64,000 bases of DNA. Origin: Methylacidimicrobium fagopyrum. GTDB lineage: Bacteria > Verrucomicrobiota > Verrucomicrobiia > Limisphaerales > UBA11358. The position numbers and the translations under genes are program-made. The notes below the pieces were generated by a model that was not told the DNA's origin, searched no databases, and saw only the letters and a program-made list of their open reading frames with translations. How positions within the stretch are numbered: the stretch's first letter is position 1; each line of letters starts with the position of its first letter. Positions 16,738 to 26,549 of this stretch are shown here, in pieces. The stretch covers positions 1 through 64,000 of the forward strand of contig JAMFSJ010000074.1 in NCBI GenBank assembly GCA_026225255.1, written 5' to 3'.

Positions 16738-17397
16738 TCACCCCACCAGATCGCGCCACGGCGTGAAATTCAGCAATTCCACTTCGGCCATATGCGGATG
16801 TAAGGCGACTTGCGTGATGCTCGAATATTCGATGTCAAACTGGTTGGTTTTCGGTAGCGGCAGTTTGAGCAGAATCGCAAGGATCATGCGGATGACGCCG
16901 CCGTGGCAAAAAATCGCGACGTTTTCGCCGGGATGTTTTTTGATGATCTGGCGCAAACGCGGTTCGATGCGCGCCCGAAAAACTTTGCCGCTTTCGCCAC
17001 CCGGCACCCCGTGGCGATGAATTTGATGCAGCCATTCGTGCGATTGAAATCCGAATTGCGCCTGCACTTCCAGCCAGCCGAGACCGGTCCATTTGCCGAA
17101 ATCAATTTCGCGCAGTTCGGGAAAAATTGTCTGCGCTTGACGTTTCAATTTCAAGGTCGGTGCGAGCGTTTGCTGCACGCGTTTCATCGGGCTGGCGTAA
17201 ATGTGATCAATCGTTTTAGCGCGCAAATAATCCGCCAGAATCTTCGCCTGCCGTTTTCCGTTCGGCGATAAATTCATGTCAATAATGCCGCCGAATTTTT
17301 TTTGATAGCTCGCCTCCACTTCGCCGTGGCGAATGAGCAGCAAACGAGTGGCCGGGGGCAGCGGCGATGAGGGCCGCGAGTTTTTTGAAGTAGCCAT
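16738..17397 (-). CDS. Histidine phosphatase family protein (phosphoglycerate-mutase-like)
   Basis: 219 residues with LLLIRHGEVEASYQKKFGG at about 20-38. The RHGE catalytic histidine loop and a second conserved histidine in VAIFCHGGVIRMIL are both present. This branch includes GpmB- and CobC-like phosphatases acting on small phosphorylated metabolites. Substrate is unknown. It lies between rph and prmA in the same operon. Confidence 0.85.
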   Translation of the reverse strand: MATSKNSRPSSPLPPATRLLLIRHGEVEASYQKKFGGIIDMNLSPNGKRQAKILADYLRAKTIDHIYASPMKRVQQTLAPTLKLKRQAQTIFPELREIDFGKWTGLGWLEVQAQFGFQSHEWLHQIHRHGVPGGESGKVFRARIEPRLRQIIKKHPGENVAIFCHGGVIRMILAILLKLPLPKTNQFDIEYSSITQVALHPHMAEVELLNFTPWRDLVG

Positions 17398-17416
17398 TTT
17401 GAAAAATCAGCAAAAA

Positions 17417-18151
17417 TTAAGCGATGGCGTTTTGTTGCGCGACGAGCAATTCGCGGATGCCGCCCTTGCCCAGCGTGAGCAAACTGGCGAGCTGCGTTTC
17501 GGTGAAGGTCGCTTCTTCGCCGCTGCCTTGCAGTTCAATAAATTCGCCCGCGGAATTCATCACGAGATTCATATCCACGGCGGCGGCGGCGTCTTCGGTG
17601 TAACACAAATCCAACAACGGCTGGCCGTTCACGATGCCGACGCTGACGGCGGCCACGGGTTTGATGATCGGATTTTCCACCAACTTTTTCTCGGTGATCA
17701 ATTTTTTCATCGCGAGCGAAAGCGCAACGAACGCCCCGGTAATCGCCGCGGTGCGCGTGCCGCCGTCGGCTTGCAACACATCGCAATCCACGCAGATCGT
17801 CCGGGCGCCGACCTTTTCCAGATCAATCGCGGCGCGGATGGATCGGCCGATGAGCCGTTGAATTTCGGAAGAACGTCCGTCGAGTCTGCCTTTGGAAATA
17901 TCGCGCGCTTTCCGGTCGAGGGTGGAATACGGCAGCATCGAATATTCGGCCGTGAGCCAGCCCCCGGTGACTTTTTGTTCCTTCATCCAACGCGGGACGC
18001 TTTCTTCGATGGTCACGCCGCAGATGACGCGCGTGTTGCCCCATTCAATGAGCGTTGAACCGGCCGCGTAAGGCGCGATGTGGTTCTGAAAGCGTAACGG
18101 ACGGAGTTGATGAGCGAGGCGGCCATCGGCGCGAATGGATAAATCAGACAT
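17417..18151 (-). CDS. rph: Ribonuclease PH
   Basis: 244 residues, full-length RNase PH: RADGRLAHQLRPLRF at the start, STLIEWGNTRVICGVT, LTAEYSMLPYSTLDR, GRSSEIQRLIGRSIRAA (conserved arginine cluster) and DCDVLQADGGTRTAAITG. It trims tRNA 3' ends using phosphate as acceptor. It heads the rph-phosphatase-prmA operon. Confidence 0.95.
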   Translation of the reverse strand: MSDLSIRADGRLAHQLRPLRFQNHIAPYAAGSTLIEWGNTRVICGVTIEESVPRWMKEQKVTGGWLTAEYSMLPYSTLDRKARDISKGRLDGRSSEIQRLIGRSIRAAIDLEKVGARTICVDCDVLQADGGTRTAAITGAFVALSLAMKKLITEKKLVENPIIKPVAAVSVGIVNGQPLLDLCYTEDAAAAVDMNLVMNSAGEFIELQGSGEEATFTETQLASLLTLGKGGIRELLVAQQNAIA

Positions 18152-18215
18152 AAATTGGCGAGTATGTTAAACGTCAACCGCACAGTCGGGCAACGAGTAA
18201 AATGAGGTAACAAAA

Positions 18216-18779
18216 TTATCTGACTGCGCCGCCCGTTTTACTGGATCGCACCAGTTTAATAATGCCCCAAATACTGAGGCCCATACCAATCATCGTCACG
18301 AACAACGATAGACCAATGCCGCCAAAAATCAGGGCGAAAATCTTGAGTAAATTGGACGGCCCGAAAGAAAAAATCCGTGCTTCATCGCCGCCCGAAATCG
18401 TAACTTTCAGTTCGCCACTATTTTTGATTTCGACATAGCCGATCGAGTTTTTCGCACTGCCGTTGCTGGTGGAAGAAGTTGAGGTATCACTGATGAAAGG
18501 CAGCAACGTGCCATCGGCATTTCGAATTTTTATTTCCATTCCATCCGGAATGGCTTTGGAACGGTTGTAACTCTTGCCATCAAAAACGGTTCGGAAATCA
18601 TTCCAAAGATAGTAACGTCCTGGCTGTTCAATTTTGACGGTTTGCGTTCCCGGAACTTTGAATGACACTTCGTTGGATTTTTCCAAAATGATCGGCAGAA
18701 CGCAAAGGATTGGGATGACGACCACTCCTAAAATGAAGAACACAACTCCAACCATGATGGTTTTAATTCCAGGTTTCAT
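18216..18779 (-). CDS. Membrane protein of unknown function, two TM helices
   Basis: 187 residues. A hydrophobic helix lies near the N-terminus (about 7-30) and another near the C-terminus (about 145-172). Between them is a periplasmic beta-rich part with an ETVK-like pattern (GTQTVKIEQPGRYYLWND). No family was recognised. Single gene; function unknown. Confidence 0.6.
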   Translation of the reverse strand: MKPGIKTIMVGVVFFILGVVVIPILCVLPIILEKSNEVSFKVPGTQTVKIEQPGRYYLWNDFRTVFDGKSYNRSKAIPDGMEIKIRNADGTLLPFISDTSTSSTSNGSAKNSIGYVEIKNSGELKVTISGGDEARIFSFGPSNLLKIFALIFGGIGLSLFVTMIGMGLSIWGIIKLVRSSKTGGAVR

Positions 18780-19179
18780 TTTGTTTGGGCTTTTAAGTTC
18801 TGCGATAGCGTAAAGGCATGTTCCCGGGCGGTCAAAATGAATTCGGCTTTTAACCCCTGATCTGCGCTTATGTTCGCTAATTTAAAATGGGCTGATACAT
18901 CAACCCTCGTTCTCGTTCTTGATTGGTTTAACTAGCAAGCTGCGATGGCAAAGTCCCCGTTGCGCGGCGAATCCTCTTCCCAGACCCGAGACGCCAGAAC
19001 CAAGACCCAATTTCGAGGATGAGGACGAGGATGAGTTAACCAACAAACTGCGATGAGAATGTCCCCGTTGCGTGGCAAATCCTCTTTCCAGACCCGAGAC
19101 GCGAGAACCAAGACCCAATTTAATTAGCATAGACGCCGCACCTCAAATGGAATAAATCTCCCGCCCGTCGCTCCTATCT
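18780..19179. other. Gene-poor region with a direct repeat
   Basis: No convincing gene. The region holds two copies of an 87-bp repeat (separate entry) and the upstream region of the ECF sigma gene. Frames seen here are low-complexity readings of the repeat. Confidence 0.6.
18928..19121. repeat. Pair of ~87-bp direct repeats
   Basis: Copy 1 (about 18928-19013) and copy 2 (about 19035-19121) share the core AGTCCCCGTTGCG / TGTCCCCGTTGCG and the tail GAACCAAGACCCAATTT. They are near 88 percent identical by eye. A GAGGATGAGGACGAGG-type spacer separates them. Confidence 0.8.
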
Positions 19180-19680
19180 ATGGACGAAACGTCATTCGAA
19201 AATATTGTGAACGCGCATTACGAGCCATTGTATCGTTTTGCGTTGAGTCTTGCGCGGAGCGAGGCCGACGCGGGCGACCTCGTGCAGCAGACGTTCTATC
19301 GTTGGGCGACGAAAGGCGCGCAGTTGCGCGATAAATCCAAGGTGAAAGCGTGGCTGTTCACCACGTTGCACCGCGAATTTCTCGGCCATCGTCGGCACGA
19401 AGATAAATTTCCGAAAGTAGAAATTGCCACGGACGAAGGTCACGAATTGGTGGCCGAATCACCCTCACCCGACCAGCAACTCGACGGCGCGAGCGTGATG
19501 ACGGCCTTGCAACGATTGGATGAAACGTATCGCGCGCCGCTGGCGTTGTTTTATTTGGAAGAACATTCGTATCGCGACATCGCCGAGATTTTGGAAATTC
19601 CGATCGGCACCGTGATGTCGCGGATTTCGCGCGGCAAACAAATATTGCGGCAAACCATTTTGGAAAAGGAAACGTCATGA
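19180..19680 (+). CDS. RNA polymerase ECF-type sigma factor
   Basis: 166 residues with sigma region 2 (LYRFALSLARSEADAGDLVQ) and region 4 (LDETYRAPLALFYLEEHSYR, then a GTVMSRISRGKQILRQ helix-turn-helix). No region 3 is present, as in ECF factors. Its stop overlaps the next gene's ATG by four bases, indicating a sigma/anti-sigma pair. Targets are unknown. Confidence 0.9.
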   Translation: MDETSFENIVNAHYEPLYRFALSLARSEADAGDLVQQTFYRWATKGAQLRDKSKVKAWLFTTLHREFLGHRRHEDKFPKVEIATDEGHELVAESPSPDQQLDGASVMTALQRLDETYRAPLALFYLEEHSYRDIAEILEIPIGTVMSRISRGKQILRQTILEKETS

Positions 19681-20489
19681 CGCACGACGACGCCAAATTA
19701 ATTTTGCAATCCTATCGCTCCGGCGGTCAGGATGCGGGTGATCCGTATTTCGTTGAAGCCTTGGCCTTGGCGAAAACCGATGCCGCGCTCGCCGGGTGGT
19801 TTGCGGAACAACAAAAATTCGACGCCAATGTCAGCGGCGGTTTGCAACAAGTGCGCGTGCCTGCGCAGCTGAAGGCGAAAATTCTGGCGCGCCAAGAACC
19901 GCCGCCATCGCCAATCGCAACGTGGTGGCAAAAATTATTTTCCCAGCAACCGCCATTGGCTTGGGCGCTGGCGGCCCTCATCATCCTGGTTTTGAGCCTG
20001 GCGATGTTCTGGAAAAAGCCGGAACCCGCCGCGAATTTTGCTGCTTATTCCGCGCAAATGGTCAACGCCGCCGCGAACGAAAAAGCCCACGTCGCCGGCC
20101 ACGCCAGTGACATGAAACAAGCGTTGGCTTGGTTCGCCGGACATCAGGGCGAGAACAACTTGGTTTTGCCCGCCCTGTTGAACGACGGCAAAGGTTTGAT
20201 GGGCTGTCGGGTGCTGGATTGGCACGGGCAAAAAGTTTCCATGCTTTGTTACATGGTTAACGATTCCGCGCACGTGGATGTTTTTGTGGCCGAAGCCAAT
20301 ATTTTTCCCGACGCGCCGCCGGTGGATCAACCGCAATTCGCCCGCAATGACGGCATGGCGACCGCCAGTTGGACGCATGATGGCAAAGCCTATCTCGCCA
20401 TCAACCATGGCGATGAAACGATCTTGAAAAAAATGTTGTCGCCGGAAACGTCGGTTCAAAAACAAAAGTTGTATTGCCGTTTGCGTTAA
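19677..20489 (+). CDS. Probable membrane anti-sigma factor
   Basis: 270 residues. A soluble N-terminal part (1-85) is followed by one membrane helix (about 98-112, LAWALAALIILVLSLAMFW) and a periplasmic C-terminal domain. The ATGA overlap with the ECF sigma gene and this layout point to an anti-sigma factor. The zinc-binding HxxxCxxC motif is absent. A DUF3379-like relation is possible but not proven. Confidence 0.7.
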   Translation: MTHDDAKLILQSYRSGGQDAGDPYFVEALALAKTDAALAGWFAEQQKFDANVSGGLQQVRVPAQLKAKILARQEPPPSPIATWWQKLFSQQPPLAWALAALIILVLSLAMFWKKPEPAANFAAYSAQMVNAAANEKAHVAGHASDMKQALAWFAGHQGENNLVLPALLNDGKGLMGCRVLDWHGQKVSMLCYMVNDSAHVDVFVAEANIFPDAPPVDQPQFARNDGMATASWTHDGKAYLAINHGDETILKKMLSPETSVQKQKLYCRLR

Positions 20490-20638
20490 ACTCGGCGGCG
20501 CGCGGACCGTCTTGCCCGTGCTCCTTTAGCTCCCAAAAAATAAATCGGCTTTCGCCCGAAAGATGTTAATTTTGCTTAGCGTGGTTCGACTTCATAAATA
20601 ATTGAACCGCTCAAGCACGGTTTACGTCTATAAAACCA

Positions 20639-22798
20639 ATGTCTGTCCGTTTTAAGCCGCCGATCTGGATTTTACCGCTCGTCATCGCAGCGGTGGTCGC
20701 GGTTTTGGGTTGGTGGGGGAATTACCGATTGCGTGACGCCATCGAAACCGATCTCAAGGCGGATTTACGGACGACGCTCAATGCTAATATCACCGCGCTC
20801 GAAATCTGGGCGACGAACCAGATACGCATGGCCACGGCGCTCGCGGCCGAACCGACCGTTCATAGATTGGCCGAACGCGTTTTGAGTGCGCCGTTGAATC
20901 GCAACGATTATGTTCCGTCGCAAGATGCGAGTGAGTTGGGGAATTATTTGCGCCCGCGCTTGAACTTGATGGGCTACGAAGTCGCGCAATTGGTGAACAC
21001 GAATTACTTTGTCGCCGCGACTTCGATCCGCGGCCAGTTCGGCGCGGGCGACCCGGTCTCGGAAGCGCACCTTGATAAATATGTCGAATTATTCACCTCC
21101 CAAAGTCCGGTCATCATCACGCCTTTTAAGTTGGATTTATTGCTGGACCGACAACCGCGGCCGGGCGCGAACAATAACGACCGCCGTCGGAATCGCCCGG
21201 CATTTGCGCGGCGGCGCGGCGATGTGATGTTGATGCAAGTGGCCGCGCCAATCATGGAAAATGGCGTCGCTGAAGGCGCACTGGCGTTGATCATCAATCC
21301 GACCAATGAATTTTCCCGGGTTCTATCCGTCGCGCATCGCGGCAAAACGGGCGAAACCTTTGCGTTCGATCAAACTGGTTTATTGATTTCCGAAAGCCGT
21401 TTTGACCCGCAACTGCGCACATTAGGTTTACTCGCGAGCACGAATAACAGTTCCGCTTTGAACGTTCGCCTGCACGATCCGGGCGGCGACCTGACGCAAG
21501 GTTTTAAATCCGCCGACACCAATTCGGCGGATGACGCGCTGACGACGATCGTCGCCAACGCGGTGGCGGGCATAAATGGCGTGAGCATTATTGCCTCGCG
21601 CGATTATCGCGGCGTGCCGGTCGTCGGCGCGTGGCGTTGGCTGCCGCAATTTGGCATCGGCGTCGCCACGGAAATGGAAGCAGGCGAAGCCTTCTGGTTG
21701 CTGCATGTGTTGCAATTCATCTTCGTCATCCTGTTTTTGCTGCTCGTATTGTGCGCGACCGTTTTATTTATTTATTCATATGCCAACTCCGCCTCGCAAC
21801 AACGGCTCGATGAGGCCGAATCCAAATTGCGGCAACTCGGCCAATATTCGCTCGAAGAAAAAATTGGTGAAGGCAGCATGGGCGTCGTTTATCGCGCGCG
21901 CCACGCGTTGATGCGGCGCGACACGGCGGTGAAATTACTTTTGCCCGAACTTGCGAACGCGATTTCCATCGAACGTTTTCAGCGTGAAGTGCATCACACT
22001 TGCCAGCTCGCGCATCCGAATACGATTCAGATTTACGATTACGGCCACACGCCCGAAGGAGTTTTTTATTACGCGATGGAATTTTTGAACGGCGTCAATC
22101 TGCGTCAACTGGTGGACGAATACGGGCCGCAGCTCGAAGGCCGCGTGATCAATATTCTAACGCAAATCTGTAATTCGCTCGCTGAAGCGCACTCGCAAAA
22201 TCTCGTTCATCGCGACATCAAACCGTCCAATGTTTTTATCAGTGAACGTGGCGGTGTGCCGGATTATGTGAAGGTGTTGGACTTCGGTCTCGTGCGTCAA
22301 TATGTGGGCGGCGGCATAAAAAATGACGATCATGAAATGGTCGGCACGCCCTGGTTTATGTCGCCCGAAGCGATCCAAAATCCGGCGACGAGCGATCCGC
22401 GCAGCGACATTTATTCGGTCGGCGGCCTCGCGTATTATCTGCTGACCGGCAATCACGTTTTTGAGCACGAATCCGCCGATGAGGTTTATCAGCGACAACT
22501 CACCGCCGTGCCGTTGCCGCCGTCGCACATCACCGCGAATCCGATCAGCGAGGAACTCGACGACATCATTTTGCGTTGCCTCGAAAAAGATCCCGCGCAG
22601 CGACCGCAATCCGCGCTGGAACTTTTTTCATTATTGATGACCAGCCCGGAAGCCGGTGCGTTCACGCCGGAAAAACGCGCCGCGTGGTGGCAACAATTTC
22701 ACGCGCGGAAAAAATCCGCAACCGCACCCGTAACCGGCGAAGACTCGACGACGTTGCCGGATGTGAAAATTGATTTCGACGGCCGGATGGAATCGTGA
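20639..22798 (+). CDS. Membrane-bound Ser/Thr protein kinase with extracytoplasmic sensor
   Basis: 719 residues. TM1 (about 9-27) and TM2 (about 357-382) flank a large extracytoplasmic region resembling a dCache sensor. The cytoplasmic kinase follows: glycine loop GEGSMGVVYRARH, VKLL lysine, HRDIKPSNVF catalytic loop, DFGL and GTPWFMSPE. All catalytic residues are present, so it should be active. The sensor-first order differs from the usual PknB layout, where the kinase comes first. It follows the ECF pair by 149 bp and could belong to the same signal pathway (inference). Confidence 0.93.
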   Translation: MSVRFKPPIWILPLVIAAVVAVLGWWGNYRLRDAIETDLKADLRTTLNANITALEIWATNQIRMATALAAEPTVHRLAERVLSAPLNRNDYVPSQDASELGNYLRPRLNLMGYEVAQLVNTNYFVAATSIRGQFGAGDPVSEAHLDKYVELFTSQSPVIITPFKLDLLLDRQPRPGANNNDRRRNRPAFARRRGDVMLMQVAAPIMENGVAEGALALIINPTNEFSRVLSVAHRGKTGETFAFDQTGLLISESRFDPQLRTLGLLASTNNSSALNVRLHDPGGDLTQGFKSADTNSADDALTTIVANAVAGINGVSIIASRDYRGVPVVGAWRWLPQFGIGVATEMEAGEAFWLLHVLQFIFVILFLLLVLCATVLFIYSYANSASQQRLDEAESKLRQLGQYSLEEKIGEGSMGVVYRARHALMRRDTAVKLLLPELANAISIERFQREVHHTCQLAHPNTIQIYDYGHTPEGVFYYAMEFLNGVNLRQLVDEYGPQLEGRVINILTQICNSLAEAHSQNLVHRDIKPSNVFISERGGVPDYVKVLDFGLVRQYVGGGIKNDDHEMVGTPWFMSPEAIQNPATSDPRSDIYSVGGLAYYLLTGNHVFEHESADEVYQRQLTAVPLPPSHITANPISEELDDIILRCLEKDPAQRPQSALELFSLLMTSPEAGAFTPEKRAAWWQQFHARKKSATAPVTGEDSTTLPDVKIDFDGRMES

Positions 22799-22931
22799 CA
22801 AGTCCCCTAATTTTATCTGCGCTCAGCGGTGAAATTAGGGTGAAACCGTTCGTAATTATTTTCTTTCCTTGATTTTCTTCGCGTCCGGCTTTTTCATCTG
22901 ACAAAATAAATACTAAACTTAACTGAATAAT

Positions 22932-24197
22932 ATGCCTTACAAGGACATCACCCCACCCGCCGGCGGAAAAATCACCATCAGCAACGGCCAGCTCACTGTG
23001 CCGGAAAATCCTATTCTGCCCTTCATCCGCGGCGACGGCACGGGGCCTGACATCTGGGCGGCGAGCGTGCGCGTGTTCGACGCGGCGGTGGAAAAAGCCT
23101 ATGGCGGCAAACGGAAAATTTCTTGGTTCGAAGTTTTCGCCGGCGAAGAAAGTTTTAAGAAATTTAATAACTGGTTGCCCGATGATACGGTGGATGCGTT
23201 CAAGGAATATCTCGTCGGCATCAAAGGTCCGCTCACGACGCCCGTCGGCGGCGGCATCCGCTCGCTCAACGTCGCGCTGCGCCAGATGCTGGATCTCTAT
23301 GTTTGTCTGCGTCCCGTGCAATGGTTCACCGGCGTGCCCTCGCCCGTGAAACATCCGGAAAAAGTTGAGATGGTCATCTTCCGCGAAAACACCGAAGATA
23401 TTTACGCGGGCATTGATTTTGAAGCGGGCAAAGAAGCGGCGCTCAAGACGATCGAATTTTTGAAAAATACGTTTCCGAAAGATTTCAAAAAAATTCGCTT
23501 CGGCGAAACGCCCGAGGTCGTCGGCATCGGCATCAAGCCCGTTTCCAAAACCGGCACGCAACGCTTGTTCCGCTCGGCGATGGAATATGCCATCACGAAC
23601 AAACGCAAATCCGTGACGATTGTCCACAAGGGCAACATCATGAAATTCACGGAAGGCGGCTTTCGCGATTGGAGCTATGAATTGGCGAAGAGCGAATTCG
23701 GCGCGGTGGAAATCGACGGCGGACCGTGGTGCAAAATTCCCGAAGGCAAACCCGGCGCGGGCATTGTCATCAAAGACGCCATCGCGGACATCGCGTTACA
23801 ACAAGTGCTCACGCGCCCGACGGATTTCGACGTCATCGCGACTTTGAATTTGAACGGCGATTATTTGAGTGATGCCCTCGCGGCGCAAGTCGGCGGCATC
23901 GGCATCGCGCCCGGCGGCAATATTAATTACGTCACCGGCCACGCCATCTTCGAAGCCACGCACGGCACGGCTCCGAAATACGCGGGCAAAGACATGGTGA
24001 ACCCCGGCTCCGTCGTGTTGAGCGGCGAAATGATGTTGCGCTACTTGGGCTGGACCGAAGCGGCGGACTTGATTCTCAAAGGTCTGAACGGCGCGATTGG
24101 CAGCAAACGCGTGACGTATGACTTCGCACGCCAGATGGAAGGCGGCACGGAAATCAAATGCTCGCAGTTCGGCGATAATATCATCGCGAATATGTGA
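22932..24197 (+). CDS. icd: Isocitrate dehydrogenase, NADP-type
   Basis: 421 residues, the normal length for bacterial Icd. [32 protein letters not shown] (substrate loop with the phosphorylatable Ser), [12 protein letters not shown] and [20 protein letters not shown] identify it. The latter, with its downstream region, favours NADP. It makes 2-oxoglutarate in the TCA cycle. It is monocistronic, with its own terminator. Confidence 0.95.
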   Translation: MPYKDITPPAGGKITISNGQLTVPENPILPFIRGDGTGPDIWAASVRVFDAAVEKAYGGKRKISWFEVFAGEESFKKFNNWLPDDTVDAFKEYLVGIKGPLTTPVGGGIRSLNVALRQMLDLYVCLRPVQWFTGVPSPVKHPEKVEMVIFRENTEDIYAGIDFEAGKEAALKTIEFLKNTFPKDFKKIRFGETPEVVGIGIKPVSKTGTQRLFRSAMEYAITNKRKSVTIVHKGNIMKFTEGGFRDWSYELAKSEFGAVEIDGGPWCKIPEGKPGAGIVIKDAIADIALQQVLTRPTDFDVIATLNLNGDYLSDALAAQVGGIGIAPGGNINYVTGHAIFEATHGTAPKYAGKDMVNPGSVVLSGEMMLRYLGWTEAADLILKGLNGAIGSKRVTYDFARQMEGGTEIKCSQFGDNIIANM

Positions 24198-24212
24198 TCA
24201 GGTAAAAAATTC

Positions 24213-24249
24213 AAAACGGCAGCTGTTATCATGACAGCCGCCGTTTTTT
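24213..24249 (+). terminator. Terminator of icd
   Basis: AAAACGGC and AGCTGT pair with ACAGC and GCCGTTTT around a short loop, followed by a T-run. The hairpin begins 16 bp after the icd stop. Confidence 0.85.
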
Positions 24250-24349
24250 ATTTTCGAGCACGGAGCGTGAGGTCGGCAATGAGATTGCTACCGCTGCACC
24301 AAGGAAGTTCCATCCGTGGTTAAATCCAGTCTTAAGTAAAGAAGGTCGG

Positions 24350-24847
24350 TTATTTCTTATCGTTGGCAGCGTTTGAATTTTGCGCTTCAGTTTTCAAATC
24401 GTCCGTATCGCTCTGCTCAAATGCTTTGATGAGTTTGATGACCATCCACGCGCCGCAGGACAGAACGGTAGCGGCGGCGATCAATCCGGTCATCACATCC
24501 CAAAAATGTTGGCCGGATAAAAAGCGCAACGGAAACGTGAGCCACCACAAACACGGCACGCCTAGCACGATGGAACCGACCATGACGTCTTTGCGAGTTG
24601 CGTCGGCGCGACCGGCCGGCGGCCAGACTTTACGCCAGAAAAAGGCATTGGTGCCCACGCCGATGACGATCCAGAGCAGCGCGTTCCATTGCCAGTGAAA
24701 ATAAAAACTGCCGTTCGGTTGCCGATCAAAACATGCGAGCCAGCCATACATCGTCGCCAAGCTCAACGCGCAGGCAATGACGATCATGCGTTTGAACAAG
24801 GTGTCGGTGGCCTTAGCCGGTGGCGGCTGATTGTTTTCAGGAACCAT
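24350..24847 (-). CDS. Membrane protein of unknown function, about four TM helices
   Basis: 165 residues. Hydrophobic stretches lie near 22-40, 50-70, 88-110 and 118-138, with a polar Asn/Asp-rich tail. No domain was recognised and no neighbour is in operon. Function unknown. Confidence 0.6.
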   Translation of the reverse strand: MVPENNQPPPAKATDTLFKRMIVIACALSLATMYGWLACFDRQPNGSFYFHWQWNALLWIVIGVGTNAFFWRKVWPPAGRADATRKDVMVGSIVLGVPCLWWLTFPLRFLSGQHFWDVMTGLIAAATVLSCGAWMVIKLIKAFEQSDTDDLKTEAQNSNAANDKK

Positions 24848-25049
24848 AAAATTTAGCGCGTGACGCGCCGTTAGAAATCGTCCCGCACCCGTCGCTGATT
24901 TGCAAGATTGAATCTATTGGCATCGTTTAGAATGTGGGGGCCATGCCGAAGGAATCGCCATCCTCGATTCCGAGTGTGGCGCAGCCCATTGTGGTTTGAG
25001 AATGACGTTGATTTCACATAACCATTCCGCGATGCTGCTTCTGCCTCAA

Positions 25050-25403
25050 ATGAAAAGTAATTTCTTATTTATTGTCCTTTTGGCCGCAGTGATCGCCTCC
25101 GGCTGTAGTTCGTCGAAAAAAACTTCGTCCACTGCCAAGCCGGCAGTCACCGCATCGAAAACCATCATCACGCCGGACGATTCGCTCGCGGCGACCGTGG
25201 TTTCGGTCAACACGATCGGACGCTTTGTCGTTTTGGATTTTCCCACCAGCCAGTTGCCGAAAATGCAACAAACCTTATTTATCTATCGCGCGGGATTGAA
25301 AACCGCCGAGGTGAAAATCACGGGCCCGCAACAGGATAATAATATCGTGGCCGATCTGGTTTCCGGCGAAGCCAAAGTGGGCGACACCGTCCGCGATCAA
25401 TGA
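25050..25403 (+). CDS. Small putative lipoprotein
   Basis: 117 residues from the ATG at 25050, chosen because it leads directly into a signal peptide ending in the lipobox IASGC. A Ser/Thr/Lys-rich linker is followed by a beta-rich domain (AATVVSVNTIGRFVVLDFPT) that recalls small SH3-like domains. The gene ends in a perfect hairpin. Confidence 0.7.
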   Translation: MKSNFLFIVLLAAVIASGCSSSKKTSSTAKPAVTASKTIITPDDSLAATVVSVNTIGRFVVLDFPTSQLPKMQQTLFIYRAGLKTAEVKITGPQQDNNIVADLVSGEAKVGDTVRDQ

Positions 25404-25407
25404 TTTA

Positions 25408-25430
25408 GCCGGGCAAGTAGCTTGCCCGGC
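25408..25430. terminator. Bidirectional hairpin between convergent genes
   Basis: GCCGGGCAAG (25408-25417) pairs exactly with CTTGCCCGGC (25421-25430) over a 3-nt loop. It lies between the lipoprotein stop and the end of the opposing gene, with T-rich flanks. Confidence 0.7.
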
Positions 25431-25439
25431 GGACAATTT

Positions 25440-25766
25440 TTATTCGCCCGTCGTGGGCAATTTTTCCACGAGCGGCTTCACCGTTTTGGGCAGCGAATCT
25501 TTTTTGTAAGGCGTGTGCAGATTAAAATAAATTCCGCAGAGTGGGCGTAGTTCGTCATTCTGGCTCAAGATGACGGTGACTTCCTTATCCAAAGCGATGC
25601 CGTGGCGAAAACCTGCGCCGCGTTGCTGGTAAGCCTTGATGGCTTTTTGCATCAGCGAATTCAGCGCCGCCTCAAATTCGTCCGGCGTTTTATGGAGACA
25701 GACGACGTAACGGTCGAAGTTTTTAACAGCTTCGGCAATCTCACGTTTGAAAGTTTCCACAGTCAT
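25440..25766 (-). CDS. Small protein of unknown function
   Basis: 108 residues, soluble, helical N-terminal half (VETFKREIAEAVKNFDRYVV) and a beta-like second half with two Cys. No domain recognised. The yggS gene lies 69 bp upstream on the same strand, so they may be co-transcribed. Confidence 0.55.
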   Translation of the reverse strand: MTVETFKREIAEAVKNFDRYVVCLHKTPDEFEAALNSLMQKAIKAYQQRGAGFRHGIALDKEVTVILSQNDELRPLCGIYFNLHTPYKKDSLPKTVKPLVEKLPTTGE

Positions 25767-25835
25767 CAGTGGAAAATAATTAAACGCCGCGAAATGGCGA
25801 TAACATTTTCTGGTGATAGAGCTGGGGAGGCATTT

Positions 25836-26540
25836 TTACTCGGTCGCCCGACGCAGGCTGCTGACGCGTTCGCCGAACAATGCCGTGCCGATCCGCACAA
25901 TCGTCGCGCCTTCTTCGATCGCTACTTCAAAATCACCGCTCATGCCCATGCTCAAATGGGGCAGGGGAACGCCGAGAATTTCTTCACAACGAAGTTTCAA
26001 TTCGCGCAACCGTTGGAAATACGGACGCGATTTTTCCGGCACCGGATTGAACGGCGGAATTGCCATCAGCCCATGAATCTCGATCCGCGGCAACGCGTTC
26101 AGTTCATTCAATTCCGCCAGCAACTGTTCCGGCTTGTAACCAAACTTGCTCGCCTCACCCGCCACGTTTACCTCGAGTAAAATCGGCAGCGTCTTGCCGA
26201 CTTGTTCCGCGCGTTTGGAAATTTCTTTCGCGATGGCGAGACTGTCCACGCCCTGGATCATCTCAAAGAGCTCCACAGCGTCGCGCACTTTGTTCGATTG
26301 CAAATGGCCGATAAATTGCCAGCGTGCTTTGCTGGGCGATAAAGGGATTTTTGCTTTAGCTTCCTGAATTTTATTTTCGCCAAAGTGCAGTAATCCGCAA
26401 CCCACTGCGGTCTCGATGGTCTCCGGCGGATGCGATTTGGAAACCGCGAGCAACGTGACGGAATCAACCTCGCGCCCGGCCCGCGCACACGCGGCGGCGA
26501 TGCGTTGTTGGATCAAACTTAAATTTTCGGCAAATTCCAC
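25836..26540 (-). CDS. yggS: YggS-family pyridoxal phosphate homeostasis protein
   Basis: 234 residues with the family strings TLLAVSKSHPPETI (Lys binds PLP), LHFGENKIQEAKAK, WQFIGHLQSNK and HLSMGMSGDFEVAIEEGATIVRIGTALFG. It is a PLP-binding TIM barrel with no known reaction that buffers free PLP and amino-acid pools. Confidence 0.95.
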   Translation of the reverse strand: MEFAENLSLIQQRIAAACARAGREVDSVTLLAVSKSHPPETIETAVGCGLLHFGENKIQEAKAKIPLSPSKARWQFIGHLQSNKVRDAVELFEMIQGVDSLAIAKEISKRAEQVGKTLPILLEVNVAGEASKFGYKPEQLLAELNELNALPRIEIHGLMAIPPFNPVPEKSRPYFQRLRELKLRCEEILGVPLPHLSMGMSGDFEVAIEEGATIVRIGTALFGERVSSLRRATE

Positions 26541-26549
26541 GATGCATTC

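Noticed and set aside
18900-19130. 76-residue minus-strand ORF
   Set aside because: It reads through the direct repeats and has low-complexity Ser runs.
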